From Candidatus Thiodictyon syntrophicum (GTDB lineage Bacteria > Pseudomonadota > Gammaproteobacteria > Chromatiales > Chromatiaceae): 64,000 nt of DNA. A model generated the notes under the pieces. That model worked only from the letters and a program-made list of their open reading frames with translations, ran no database searches and was not told where the DNA came from. This document shows positions 34,939-43,127 of the stretch, piece by piece (the first letter of the stretch is position 1; every line of letters starts with the position of its first letter). Position numbers and translations under genes: made by a program. The stretch spans positions 682,001-746,000 of the forward strand of contig NZ_CP020370.1 in assembly GCF_002813775.1 (NCBI RefSeq), read 5' to 3'.

Positions 34939-37449
34939 ATGACGGACTCAACCCGTGACCGACGCCCGCACCTGATCCTGGCGAACACCGCCTCGACCGA
35001 GGCATTTCAGACCCCAGGGACGCCCATCACAGGGCCCAAACTCCCTGGGCGCGACCGCGTGACCCATGGCGCCAGCCTATTGGCCCAATTGGCGGCCATC
35101 AAGCCCGTTGCCGAACGGGCGAAGGTCGAGCAAGAGCAGGCGGGGATGGACGCCGGCTTTGGACTGAGCATCAGCTTCACCGGGTTCCCGGACGTGGAAC
35201 TTGCCTTCGAGAGCCTGGCCCGGGAACGCACTGGGATCGAACTGCTGAACGTCCGCCAAGACCAGACCGAGACGGTCGCGACCGTCTTCGTCCCCGACGG
35301 GAAGTTGCCCCACTTTGAACGCCTGATTCAGGACTACCTGGCGGAACACAGGGACCGCTCCGGCAATGTGCGCGACCACCATGCGCTCGTCAATACCATT
35401 CAGAGCATCCGGACCGCGGCGATCAAGGAGCTATGGACCGACACGGAGGACGCTTTCCCGCGAGATGAATCCGCGGCCATCTGGTGGGAAGTCTGGCTGC
35501 CGATCCGCCAGGACCGCGAACAGACTGTCATCAACTTCCGACGCCTGGCGACGGGGCTGGATTTCGCTGTCGGCAAGGGGCAGGTCGATTTTCCTGAGCG
35601 AACGGTGGTGCTCGTCAAGGGCTCCGTCAGGCAGTTCAAGCGCTCGATCATGACCCTGAACAGCATTGCCGAATTGCGCCGTGCCAAGGAGGCCGCGGGC
35701 TTTTTTGACGCCATTGCGCCACAGGAACAGCGCGAGTGGCTCGATGATCTGCTGAAGCGAACGCAGTACGCTCAACCGGGCGCGGAAGCGCCGGTCGTTT
35801 GTGTGCTCGATACGGGCATCAATCGCGGCCATCCATTGATCTCGCCCGCGCTTGCGGTGGACGACTTGCACAGCGTCGAACCGGGATGGGGTACGGATGA
35901 CGTTGATGGCCATGGCACCGAGATGGCTGGCCTGGCGCTTTTCGGTGATTTGAGCGCCGCGCTCGAATCCGCCTGGCCGGTACTCATCGAGCACCGCCTG
36001 GAGTCTGTCAAGCTCCTGCCTCAGAATGGCGGCAACGCCGGGGATAGCCTGCATTATGGGTATCTAACCAGCGAGGCGGTCGATCGCCCTGAGATTTCCG
36101 CGCCATTTCGACCTCGCGTTTTCAGCATGGCAGTCACGGCCACGGATGGGCGCGATCTTGGGCGCCCCTCGGCGTGGTCCGCGGTCATCGACCGGTTGGC
36201 CGCGGACGCGCACGGTGCGGGGCTCATCCCGCGGCTCATCTGCATTTCGGCCGGGAACGTCCGGGACCCCAATGCCTGGCTCAGTTACCCAGACTCATCG
36301 GATTCAGACGGAATCCATGATCCCGGCCAGGCGTGGAATGCGTTGACCGTCGGCGCATACACTCAACTCACCGATATCACCGAGCCGGATGCGAGTGCAT
36401 ACCAGCCCATCGCCCAGGCTGGCGAACTCAGTCCATTCAGCACGACCTCCGTGACCTGGCAGAGGAGCGTTTGGCCGCTCAAACCTGATGTGGTATTCGA
36501 GGGCGGCAACGCCGGCCGCGACGCCGTTTCCGCCAGTGCGCTACCAAGCCTGAGCCTGCTGACCACGCACAGGGCGCCGACCGAACGCCTGTTCTCGACG
36601 ACCAACGCAACCAGCGCCGCAACCGCCCAGTGTGCGTGCATGGCCGCGCAACTCATGGCAGCCTATCCGGGGCTTTGGGCTGAAACCATTCGCGCCCTAA
36701 TCGTCCACTCTGCCGAGTGGACCGCCGCCATGCGTGGACAATTCTTACGCGCCAACGGACGTGCGAACAAAGGCGAGGTCGAGAACCTGATTCGCCGCTG
36801 CGGGTACGGAGTTCCTGATCTGGAGCGTGCATGCTGGAGCGCATCGGACTCACTAACCCTGATCGTTCAGGACCATCTCACGCCGTTTCAGCGGGATAAG
36901 GGCAAGGAACCCAAGGCCAGAGAGATGCACCTTCATCAACTGCCCTGGCCCTTGGAAGAATTGGAAGCCTTGGGTGAAACGCCCGTGGAGATGCGCGTCA
37001 CCCTATCCTATTTCATTGAGCCCAACCCTTCAGAGCGCGGCATTCGTTCCCGTTATCGCTACGAGTCCCATGGCCTGCGCTTCGACGTACGCCGACCGGC
37101 CGAATCGATCGAGGAGTTCCGGGCCAGGATCAACGCTGCTGCCCGCGACGAGGAGGAAGGCACCCGCAACAAGGGTGGGGACCCGGACTGGACGCTTGGT
37201 GTGCAAAAACGCCATCGTGGGTCACTGCACTCAGACACCTGGCATGGAACCGCCGCGGACCTGGCGAGCCGCGGGGTTCTTGCGGTCTTTCCGGCACTTG
37301 GTTGGTGGAAGACCCGCCCGGGACTTGGACGTTACGATCGGTCAGTTCGTTATGCGCTGCTGGTATCGATCCGGGCGCCGGGGGTCGAAGTCGATCTTTA
37401 CAACACGGTGGAGTCGAAAATACTTGTACCGGTTGAAGCACAACCATGA
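34939..37449 (+). CDS. ietS: Subtilisin-like (S8) serine protease of an IetAS-type module
   Basis: 836 residues. The catalytic triad is visible: D291 in VCVLDTGINRGHP, H325 in DDVDGHGTEMAG and S559 in TNATSAATAQ. An N-terminal region of about 270 residues of unknown fold precedes the protease and a beta-rich extension of about 220 residues follows it. No signal peptide is seen, so it is cytoplasmic, in line with a partner-controlled toxin. A ribosome site (AAGGAA) precedes ATG 34939. In IetAS the ATPase restrains or directs the protease; target proteins are unknown. Confidence 0.8.
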   Translation: MTDSTRDRRPHLILANTASTEAFQTPGTPITGPKLPGRDRVTHGASLLAQLAAIKPVAERAKVEQEQAGMDAGFGLSISFTGFPDVELAFESLARERTGIELLNVRQDQTETVATVFVPDGKLPHFERLIQDYLAEHRDRSGNVRDHHALVNTIQSIRTAAIKELWTDTEDAFPRDESAAIWWEVWLPIRQDREQTVINFRRLATGLDFAVGKGQVDFPERTVVLVKGSVRQFKRSIMTLNSIAELRRAKEAAGFFDAIAPQEQREWLDDLLKRTQYAQPGAEAPVVCVLDTGINRGHPLISPALAVDDLHSVEPGWGTDDVDGHGTEMAGLALFGDLSAALESAWPVLIEHRLESVKLLPQNGGNAGDSLHYGYLTSEAVDRPEISAPFRPRVFSMAVTATDGRDLGRPSAWSAVIDRLAADAHGAGLIPRLICISAGNVRDPNAWLSYPDSSDSDGIHDPGQAWNALTVGAYTQLTDITEPDASAYQPIAQAGELSPFSTTSVTWQRSVWPLKPDVVFEGGNAGRDAVSASALPSLSLLTTHRAPTERLFSTTNATSAATAQCACMAAQLMAAYPGLWAETIRALIVHSAEWTAAMRGQFLRANGRANKGEVENLIRRCGYGVPDLERACWSASDSLTLIVQDHLTPFQRDKGKEPKAREMHLHQLPWPLEELEALGETPVEMRVTLSYFIEPNPSERGIRSRYRYESHGLRFDVRRPAESIEEFRARINAAARDEEEGTRNKGGDPDWTLGVQKRHRGSLHSDTWHGTAADLASRGVLAVFPALGWWKTRPGLGRYDRSVRYALLVSIRAPGVEVDLYNTVESKILVPVEAQP

Positions 37450-37577
37450 GTAGCGCTGATGATTATGAGACTTGGGGGCATCCAGCTTTCCTCGTCACGA
37501 ACTCATTCCGGAAGCGGACGAGCCAGATACCTTTTCTTAAGAGCGCATTTGGTTCATTGGCCCCACAATGTATTTGA
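37446..37577 (+). CDS. Short ORF coupled to ietS (43 aa, probably truncated third gene)
   Basis: ATG 37446 overlaps the ietS stop (ATGA), and the frame runs 43 codons (MSSADDYETWGHPAFL...) before stopping inside the GACCTGACC-type repeat. The overlap indicates translational coupling, so a third gene may have existed and been cut by the repeat. It has no recognisable domain. Confidence 0.4.
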   Translation: MSSADDYETWGHPAFLVTNSFRKRTSQIPFLKSAFGSLAPQCI

Positions 37578-37640
37578 CCCTGACCCCTTATTCCCTCAAG
37601 ACCTGACCCTGAACCCTTCAAACGTTCCCTGACCCTGCGT
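37571..37640. repeat. TGACCCTGACC/AAGACCTGACC repeat cluster
   Basis: Several related strings (TTGACCCTGACCCC, TCAAGACCTGACCC, TCCCTGACCC) occur in 70 bases between ietAS and the next operon, resembling the right end of the element at 24398-24559. The stretch marks the boundary between two cargo modules and reaches into the 3' end of the next gene. Confidence 0.45.
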
Positions 37641-38802
37641 CTGAAACATACTTGCGCAATTCTTTAGTGTAACGCTCTAGCCACTTCCGATAACGTGGTT
37701 TTCCGTCGTCGAATTTCAATATCTTTTCATATTCTCGATGCGGGGCATGTAACAGAAGATCGGCTTTTCGACAATAGAAAAAAGTATAAATCTCCTCTCG
37801 CTTTTTTAGTGACGAAGCCTTTTCCGCTAGCTCCTCGACAAACGCATCGTGAAACCCCTCAAAATCTTGCTCCACTTGCTCTATGCACTTTGCAACATCA
37901 TACGGAACTTCAATCTTAAGCTGAGCCGTGATCTCGCTGAGTTCGCCTTGTGCCCGAGCGTTCCGAAGAGCGTCGACAACTTCTCTAACGGAAGCCGAAA
38001 ACGCATCCTTATTTATTCTCGACCAACACTCGCTGACCAGTCGCAACTCGTCATTATTGTTTGCCAGAAATTTTGTCAGAAATGTGGCGACGCGGGCATC
38101 CCAAGTCTCTCGCGATTCTGAAAGCTCCAGGCGTAGTATCTCCTCCTTAGGCAGCTTTCTTTTTGGCTCGCCGAAGGCAATGACTTGGAGAAAAAAATCC
38201 TTTTCAGATTTGTAACCATCTGCGTCGGGTGCCGAATAATCGTTGTCTGGATCTTTGTCTATTGGCGCCAGTCGATCCCTAATTCTGTCGAAGCTCGCGA
38301 GGCGCTCTCTCTCGTTCCGACTCATCTCCTCGTGATGCAGTATCGTGTCAATCGGCCAAGGTGCACCCGGAATCGTGCATATCTCCGCAAGAAAGCGCTT
38401 TACAGGAGCTTCCTTGTTTTCGGGGGGGAGCCCAGCCTTTGTAGTGGGGGTTTCGGCTGCGTCGGCATCTTCTCTGTTGCTGGGTGCGACCACATTTTCG
38501 CCCAAGCGGGACCAGCCAACCTGAAATAACGCCTTGATTGGCGCCGGATGCTTTTTGTAAAACGGTTCCCGCCCAGATAACAGCGCCTTTTCCCTCATCC
38601 CCAGAGAGATTACGGCAGCCGCGACCTTGCAGGCTAGCTCGATATCGTGGCTATTGTGCATGGACCAATAGCGCCGCGCCAGCGCCAGGCTGGCATTTAC
38701 AAGCCCCCGCTTGACTATACTGTATTGTTCTTCGCTCAGCTCAGCTTTGAGAGTGCGAAGCACCGCGAAAACAGGAGCTTCGGCAACAGTCGCGACAGTC
38801 AT
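37618..38802 (-). CDS. Uncharacterised 394-residue protein, last gene of the J-domain operon
   Basis: I do not recognise this protein. It is largely alpha-helical, rich in charged residues, without signal peptide or membrane segment. A helical N-terminal region (about 1-100) is separated by a Pro/Thr/Glu-rich linker (about 105-135) from a second helical part with EQVEQDFEGFHDAFVEELAEKASSLKKREE, which looks like coiled coil. It starts 15 bases after the upstream gene on the same strand. Codon composition is less GC-rich than the core genes. Confidence 0.6.
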   Translation of the reverse strand: MTVATVAEAPVFAVLRTLKAELSEEQYSIVKRGLVNASLALARRYWSMHNSHDIELACKVAAAVISLGMREKALLSGREPFYKKHPAPIKALFQVGWSRLGENVVAPSNREDADAAETPTTKAGLPPENKEAPVKRFLAEICTIPGAPWPIDTILHHEEMSRNERERLASFDRIRDRLAPIDKDPDNDYSAPDADGYKSEKDFFLQVIAFGEPKRKLPKEEILRLELSESRETWDARVATFLTKFLANNNDELRLVSECWSRINKDAFSASVREVVDALRNARAQGELSEITAQLKIEVPYDVAKCIEQVEQDFEGFHDAFVEELAEKASSLKKREEIYTFFYCRKADLLLHAPHREYEKILKFDDGKPRYRKWLERYTKELRKYVSDAGSGNV

Positions 38803-38817
38803 TAAACCTTCGGCTAA

Positions 38818-39591
38818 TCAATCAAGGGGAGCAAAAAAATCGTCGAGGGACTCACCGGGCTGCAATCCCGTAACCCTTTGCTCCAGTTTGTTCTGGGCAT
38901 TCGCAAATACTTCATCGGCTAGACCGAAAATGCTTTTGCGGCTCTTAATCGCGTCGGCAAGTATTTTCGCAAGAGTAGGATGCTGCCCGTTGATCAGGTG
39001 ATATAAGTATTCCCGCGAGCCGGGTTCGGGCGCTTCGGCATAGGCTTGATCCGCGCCGGGGTCGTACCCGTACAGACCGTCCTCCGTGTCTTCGGTTTCC
39101 GATCTCGCTTCCGCATCTGCGGTATGCATAATCTCTAAACCATAGAGAGCAAGATGCAGATACATGATCCCAGAATCCGAGTGGGAGATGATCTCCATTA
39201 GTTCAGCCAACTGATCCGCGTCGTCTTCCCGACCGAAAATGTAAGTGAAGAATTCCAGTGCATATTGGCTGGCAGCATCGGGGTCTTCGCGAATGCTCGT
39301 CTCCCAGTGAATAGGCTGTATCTCGATGACGTCGCGCAAGATTTCCGGCGTAATCAACCAGCTTGCAATGCTCGGGATCGTATAATCGTGTTCACCCAAA
39401 ATCTTCGCCAATACGAGCGGGTCGGTTTGACGCAGGACCTCTCTTGCTAATTCATCCCCCCGTGCGGAGGCAAAATCCTCCAGAGCGGTCCCAGCGCTCT
39501 TTCCTGACTGCTCAGCCAAGGCGACAATCATGTTTGCCATATCCTGAGTCGATAAGGCCAGTGCCTTTTCGTTAGTTAAAGTCACTTTCAT
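38818..39591 (-). CDS. Uncharacterised acidic 257-residue protein of the J-domain operon
   Basis: Start ATG 39591 (MKVTLTNEK) is chosen because the frame upstream lies inside the neighbouring gene; the two genes overlap by 20 bases. The protein is acidic, predicted mostly helical, with a disordered acidic patch (EARSETEDTEDG) near residue 170. The C-terminus ends LDDFFAPLD. No known domain or catalytic motif is evident and no signal peptide is present. It is likely a cytoplasmic partner of its neighbours. Confidence 0.6.
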   Translation of the reverse strand: MKVTLTNEKALALSTQDMANMIVALAEQSGKSAGTALEDFASARGDELAREVLRQTDPLVLAKILGEHDYTIPSIASWLITPEILRDVIEIQPIHWETSIREDPDAASQYALEFFTYIFGREDDADQLAELMEIISHSDSGIMYLHLALYGLEIMHTADAEARSETEDTEDGLYGYDPGADQAYAEAPEPGSREYLYHLINGQHPTLAKILADAIKSRKSIFGLADEVFANAQNKLEQRVTGLQPGESLDDFFAPLD

Positions 39592-40036
39592 AAGCCTCGT
39601 CTTGCATGTCATATGGAATAGTGTCATCGTCCGTCTCATCGCTCTCGTCGCTCGCTCCGGGTCGATCTTCCCAATACCGTAGCGTTGTCAAAACCGCGAG
39701 CGCAAGGGTTTCCGGGTCGGCTTGTTCGAACGACTTGATGAAGTCGCGGGCGTCCCGGTGTACTTCAAGATGAGGGCGAATCGCACCCCATTCCGGAATA
39801 TCGCCGTCCCCAAGGAAATGGGACAGGAACGCCCCAGCCCGTAGACGAACCATTTGATGCACTGCCAGCGCGACATAATCGGCTGTCAAAGACTCGAAAT
39901 TCTCGATTCCGAAAAGCGTGCGCCTGGTAGATGCGAGGAATCTTTCCAATGCGTCTGGCTCTTCCTGATCCCGATATGATGAAAGCGTCTCACAGAAGAA
40001 ACTATAGGTTTCATCGAAAGAGTCTATTGGAGTCAT
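39572..40036 (-). CDS. Uncharacterised acidic 154-residue protein of the J-domain operon
   Basis: Helical, acidic, with a long D/E-rich C-terminal tail (SDESDETDDDTIPYDMQDE). No signal peptide, membrane helix or recognised motif. Acidic tails of this kind are common in client-binding or DNA-mimic proteins, but that is only a compositional remark. Its 3' end overlaps the next gene by 20 bases, which supports co-expression. Confidence 0.6.
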   Translation of the reverse strand: MTPIDSFDETYSFFCETLSSYRDQEEPDALERFLASTRRTLFGIENFESLTADYVALAVHQMVRLRAGAFLSHFLGDGDIPEWGAIRPHLEVHRDARDFIKSFEQADPETLALAVLTTLRYWEDRPGASDESDETDDDTIPYDMQDEAYESDFN

Positions 40037-40128
40037 TTTTTCCTCTGCTGTGCTGTTTAAGCGACCGAAGGATCGCGCGCGGGTCTTCGGTTACCACCAC
40101 AATCCGGGATGAGCGTCAAGTTGCTGCA

Positions 40129-40398
40129 TCAGATGCATCTGTCCCAATAAGCGGAAGCGAGCTTTGCAGCATCCAGGACGATGGCGTTTCGCAATGCCCG
40201 GTCGTAGTCATGGCGCAACTGCTGGTCCGAGAGAGTCTCAAACGCCTTGCGTACAATCTGAAAGCTTTCTGCATCTCCGGTTTCGCGGTCTGGATGGTAG
40301 CGCATCGCAAGCGCCCTATAAGCATCTTTTACATCTTGCGTGGTAGCCTCGGATGAAATGCCGAGGACCTGATAATGCGTGAGGCCAGCCGTAATCAT
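40129..40398 (-). CDS. Small J-domain (DnaJ-like) protein
   Basis: 89 residues consisting almost wholly of a J-domain: helix I (HYQVLGISSEAT), helix II (DVKDAYRALAMRY), the HPD motif at 35-37 and helices III/IV (AFETLSDQQLRHDYDRAL). HPD is needed to stimulate Hsp70 ATPase. There is no Gly/Phe region, zinc centre or client domain, so it is a class C J-protein that probably recruits DnaK to a partner encoded nearby. A 92-base gap separates it from the next gene. Confidence 0.85.
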   Translation of the reverse strand: MITAGLTHYQVLGISSEATTQDVKDAYRALAMRYHPDRETGDAESFQIVRKAFETLSDQQLRHDYDRALRNAIVLDAAKLASAYWDRCI

Positions 40399-40440
40399 CG
40401 TAAATACCAGGAAACCGAAAGAAGTCTCGGGTAGTGCATG

Positions 40441-41130
40441 CTAAAACCAAAGATAGGAACCCAAAGCCACCAAGAGCCCACTAATCACGGCGCTTCCCAG
40501 GGCAATCAACCAGTCGCGGCGCGATTTCTGTCGTTCCTGTTGAGCCAGCTTCGCGGCATATTCGTCAAGGGCCGGACCGTAGGACAGAAGTTCGCTATAG
40601 AAGCGCTTGATGACTTCTACATCGGAGACATAGCCGTCAAGGGTAGCCCCAATTTCGGCCCCCACGTCCTTTCGCGCCCGGTGCTCGGTGACCTGTCCGG
40701 AGAGTTCGTTGAGCTTCCGCTTGATGTCCCAATAGTTTGGGATTACCTGGTTGAGGACTTCCAGCGGGTAATTATCGACCACCTGAGTGATCTTGACCCG
40801 CAACGACAGGATCGTACCGTCTAGCGCGTCGAACGCCGCCCGGTAGATGTGGCCGATAGACTTGTGGATGTTGCGGGACGCATAGTCGGGATCGGCGGCA
40901 CCGGCCGGCGCCTGACTTCCCACGCGCGCCACGATGACCCGCATCAAGTGGTCGAGCGCGTCGCGAAGCTCTTTGATGACCTGTAGGTTGGACCGGGAGT
41001 CCGGATCGACCTCTTCTGAATAAAGGATAAGCGCCTTGGCCTGAACGTATAGGTCGGCGAGCGCCCTCAGGTCCGGGATGTCTTGGTCCAAGGTAGGCTG
41101 TTCCTGCGGGGGATCGGACGGCAAATCCAT
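40441..41130 (-). CDS. Tail-anchored helical membrane protein of the J-domain operon
   Basis: 229 residues: an N-terminal Pro/Asp-rich segment, a long helical region with probable coiled coil (about 60-200), and a single C-terminal membrane helix (about 208-228, DWLIALGSAVISGLLVALGSY) with almost nothing after it. This is the layout of a C-tail-anchored protein with its bulk in the cytoplasm. Membrane-anchored helical proteins serve as effectors or scaffolds in several immune operons, but no family match is recognised here. Confidence 0.6.
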   Translation of the reverse strand: MDLPSDPPQEQPTLDQDIPDLRALADLYVQAKALILYSEEVDPDSRSNLQVIKELRDALDHLMRVIVARVGSQAPAGAADPDYASRNIHKSIGHIYRAAFDALDGTILSLRVKITQVVDNYPLEVLNQVIPNYWDIKRKLNELSGQVTEHRARKDVGAEIGATLDGYVSDVEVIKRFYSELLSYGPALDEYAAKLAQQERQKSRRDWLIALGSAVISGLLVALGSYLWF

Positions 41131-41143
41131 GTCTGATAGTCCC

Positions 41144-41389
41144 TCAAGGCAGGTTCAGCGCCTTGACCTTACGGATGTGCTCGACGTACTCGGTCGCAGT
41201 GTAGAACCGTCCGGCGCTCAGTCTCACCGAGCCGCGGTTACGCTCCGCGTAGAGCGCTGCCTTTTTCCGGTCCACGTCTGCCGCGGGGGAGATATCCTCA
41301 AAATCCCGCTCTATTAGTTCAACCAATCCAGTGACGCCAAACTCGTCACACAGTGTCTTACGGGTCTCTTCGGCGAGGGTCATTGCCAT
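41144..41389 (-). CDS. Small uncharacterised protein heading the J-domain operon (81 aa)
   Basis: ATG 41389 (MAMTLAEETRKTL) is the first start after which the sequence looks protein-like; the open frame upstream to 41584 is Pro/Arg-rich and probably not coding. The C-terminus RFYTATEYVEHIRKVKALNLP is helical. It may be the remnant of a longer gene cut by the adjacent gltD duplicate. The next gene begins 13 bases downstream. No strong ribosome site is visible. Confidence 0.4.
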   Translation of the reverse strand: MAMTLAEETRKTLCDEFGVTGLVELIERDFEDISPAADVDRKKAALYAERNRGSVRLSAGRFYTATEYVEHIRKVKALNLP

Positions 41390-41660
41390 GGCATCGTTGG
41401 CGTCGTCGACTGGGGCGACATGCTCACCGGGTGGTTTTCCTGGTGGGGTCGGTTTGAGAAATTGCCGGGTGCGCGGGCGGGGTCTTGTGTCGACTCCTCG
41501 GTAAATCTCTGCGCAGGATAGTAGTCCCGCCCGCCGCGCTACGCAAGGGACCGCCCCCTTTGCGAGCCGACGGCTGGTCGTCACCGGAGGTCGGCCGTCC
41601 CCTTACGGAAGCGGCCACTGAAGCCGCTTTCTCCATGATTCGGCTGGCGGGACGCCAGCC

Positions 41661-43127
41661 CTACCTCGGCAAATCCGACCTTCCCATCAACCACTCATCC
41701 ACCGCCCGCGCGCACTGCCGCCCCTCGCGGATGGCCCAGACAACAAGCGACTGCCCACGCCGCATATCCCCCGCCCCGAACACCCCAGGCACCGAAGTCT
41801 GGTAGGCCCCCACCCCCTCGGTCGTCGCCTTGACGTTGCCGCGCGGGTCCAGTTCCAGCCCGGTCTCGGCCTTCAGCGCCTCGATCATACCGACGTGGAC
41901 GGGGTGCACGAAGCCCATGGCGAGCAGCACCAGGTCCGCCTTGAACTCGGCCTCGGAGCCGGGAACCTCGGACATCTGCCAGCGGCCCTGAGCGTCTTTG
42001 TCCCACTGCACCAGGCAGTACTTGACCGCCTGGACCCGGCCCTGGTCGTCGCCAATGAAGCCCTTGGTGAGCACGTTCCAGTGGCGCTCGCAGCCTTCCT
42101 CTTGCGATGAAGAGGTACGCAGCTTGTTCGGCCAATCGGGCCAGGTCAGGCCCTTGTCTTCCCGGACCGGCGGCTTGTCCAGGATCTCGATCTGGGTGAC
42201 GGACTTGGCGCCGTGGCGGTTGGAGGTGCCGATGCAGTCCGAGCCGGTGTCGCCGCCGCCGATGACCAGGACCCGTTTGCCGTTGGCGTTGATGAACTCG
42301 TCATCCGGGACATAGGAGCCCTGCACCCGCTTGCTGTTGCGGGTGAGGAAGTCCATGGCGAAGTGGATGCCCGAGAGTTCCCGGCCGGGTGCCGGCAGGT
42401 CGCGGGGCGCTTCGCAGCCGCCGGCCAGGACCAGGGCGTCGTAGTCGGCGCGCAGCTTGGCGACCGGGATGTCGCGGCCGATGTGGGCGTGGGTGTGGAA
42501 CTCGACGCCTTCGGTGCGCATCTGCGATTGGCGCCGGTCGATGAGCTTTTTGCTGAGCTTGAAGTCCGGGATGCCGTAGCGCAGCAGGCCGCCGATGCGG
42601 TCGGCCTTCTCATAGACGGCGACCTGGTGGCCGGCGCGCGCCAGTTGCTGGGCGCAGGCGAGCCCGGCGGGGCCGGAGCCGACCACGGCCACCCGCTTGC
42701 CGGTGCGCCGCTCCGGGACCTGGGGCTTGATCCAGCCCTGCTCCCAGGCCTTGTCGACGATGGCGCATTCGATGGTCTTGATGGCCACCGGGGCGTCGCC
42801 GATGTTGAGCGTGCAGGCGGCCTCGCAGGGGGCGGGGCAGATGCGGCCGGTGAACTCGGGGAAGTTGTTGGTGGAGTGCAGGACCTCGATGGCCAATTGC
42901 CAGTCGCCCTTGTAGGTCAGGTCATTCCAGTCGGGGATGATGTTGTTGACCGGGCACCCCTGGTGACAGAAGGGGATGCCGCAGTCCATGCAGCGCGCGG
43001 CCTGGGTGCTGACCTCGGCGTCGGTCAGCGGGATGACGAACTCCTGATAGTTGACGACACGGTCGGACACCGGCTCGTAGCGGCGGTCGCGCCGGTCATG
43101 TTCCATGAATCCGGTCGGCTTACCCAT
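41661..43127 (-). CDS. gltD: Glutamate synthase small-subunit (GltD), copy 2
   Basis: 488 residues from ATG 43127, apparently identical in protein sequence to copy 3. All [4Fe-4S] cysteines and both nucleotide-binding folds are intact. It overlaps the gltB fragment by ATGGGTAA. No vapBC follows; downstream (41610-41636) lies only a degraded stem (AAGCGGC/GCCGCTT) resembling the terminator of the other copies. Expression would require a promoter within or upstream of the gltB fragment. Confidence 0.9.
   Translation of the reverse strand: MGKPTGFMEHDRRDRRYEPVSDRVVNYQEFVIPLTDAEVSTQAARCMDCGIPFCHQGCPVNNIIPDWNDLTYKGDWQLAIEVLHSTNNFPEFTGRICPAPCEAACTLNIGDAPVAIKTIECAIVDKAWEQGWIKPQVPERRTGKRVAVVGSGPAGLACAQQLARAGHQVAVYEKADRIGGLLRYGIPDFKLSKKLIDRRQSQMRTEGVEFHTHAHIGRDIPVAKLRADYDALVLAGGCEAPRDLPAPGRELSGIHFAMDFLTRNSKRVQGSYVPDDEFINANGKRVLVIGGGDTGSDCIGTSNRHGAKSVTQIEILDKPPVREDKGLTWPDWPNKLRTSSSQEEGCERHWNVLTKGFIGDDQGRVQAVKYCLVQWDKDAQGRWQMSEVPGSEAEFKADLVLLAMGFVHPVHVGMIEALKAETGLELDPRGNVKATTEGVGAYQTSVPGVFGAGDMRRGQSLVVWAIREGRQCARAVDEWLMGRSDLPR

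Noticed and set aside
41390-41584. N-terminal extension of the small protein at 41144
   Set aside because: Pro/Arg-rich, low-complexity sequence without ribosome site; probably non-coding junction DNA.
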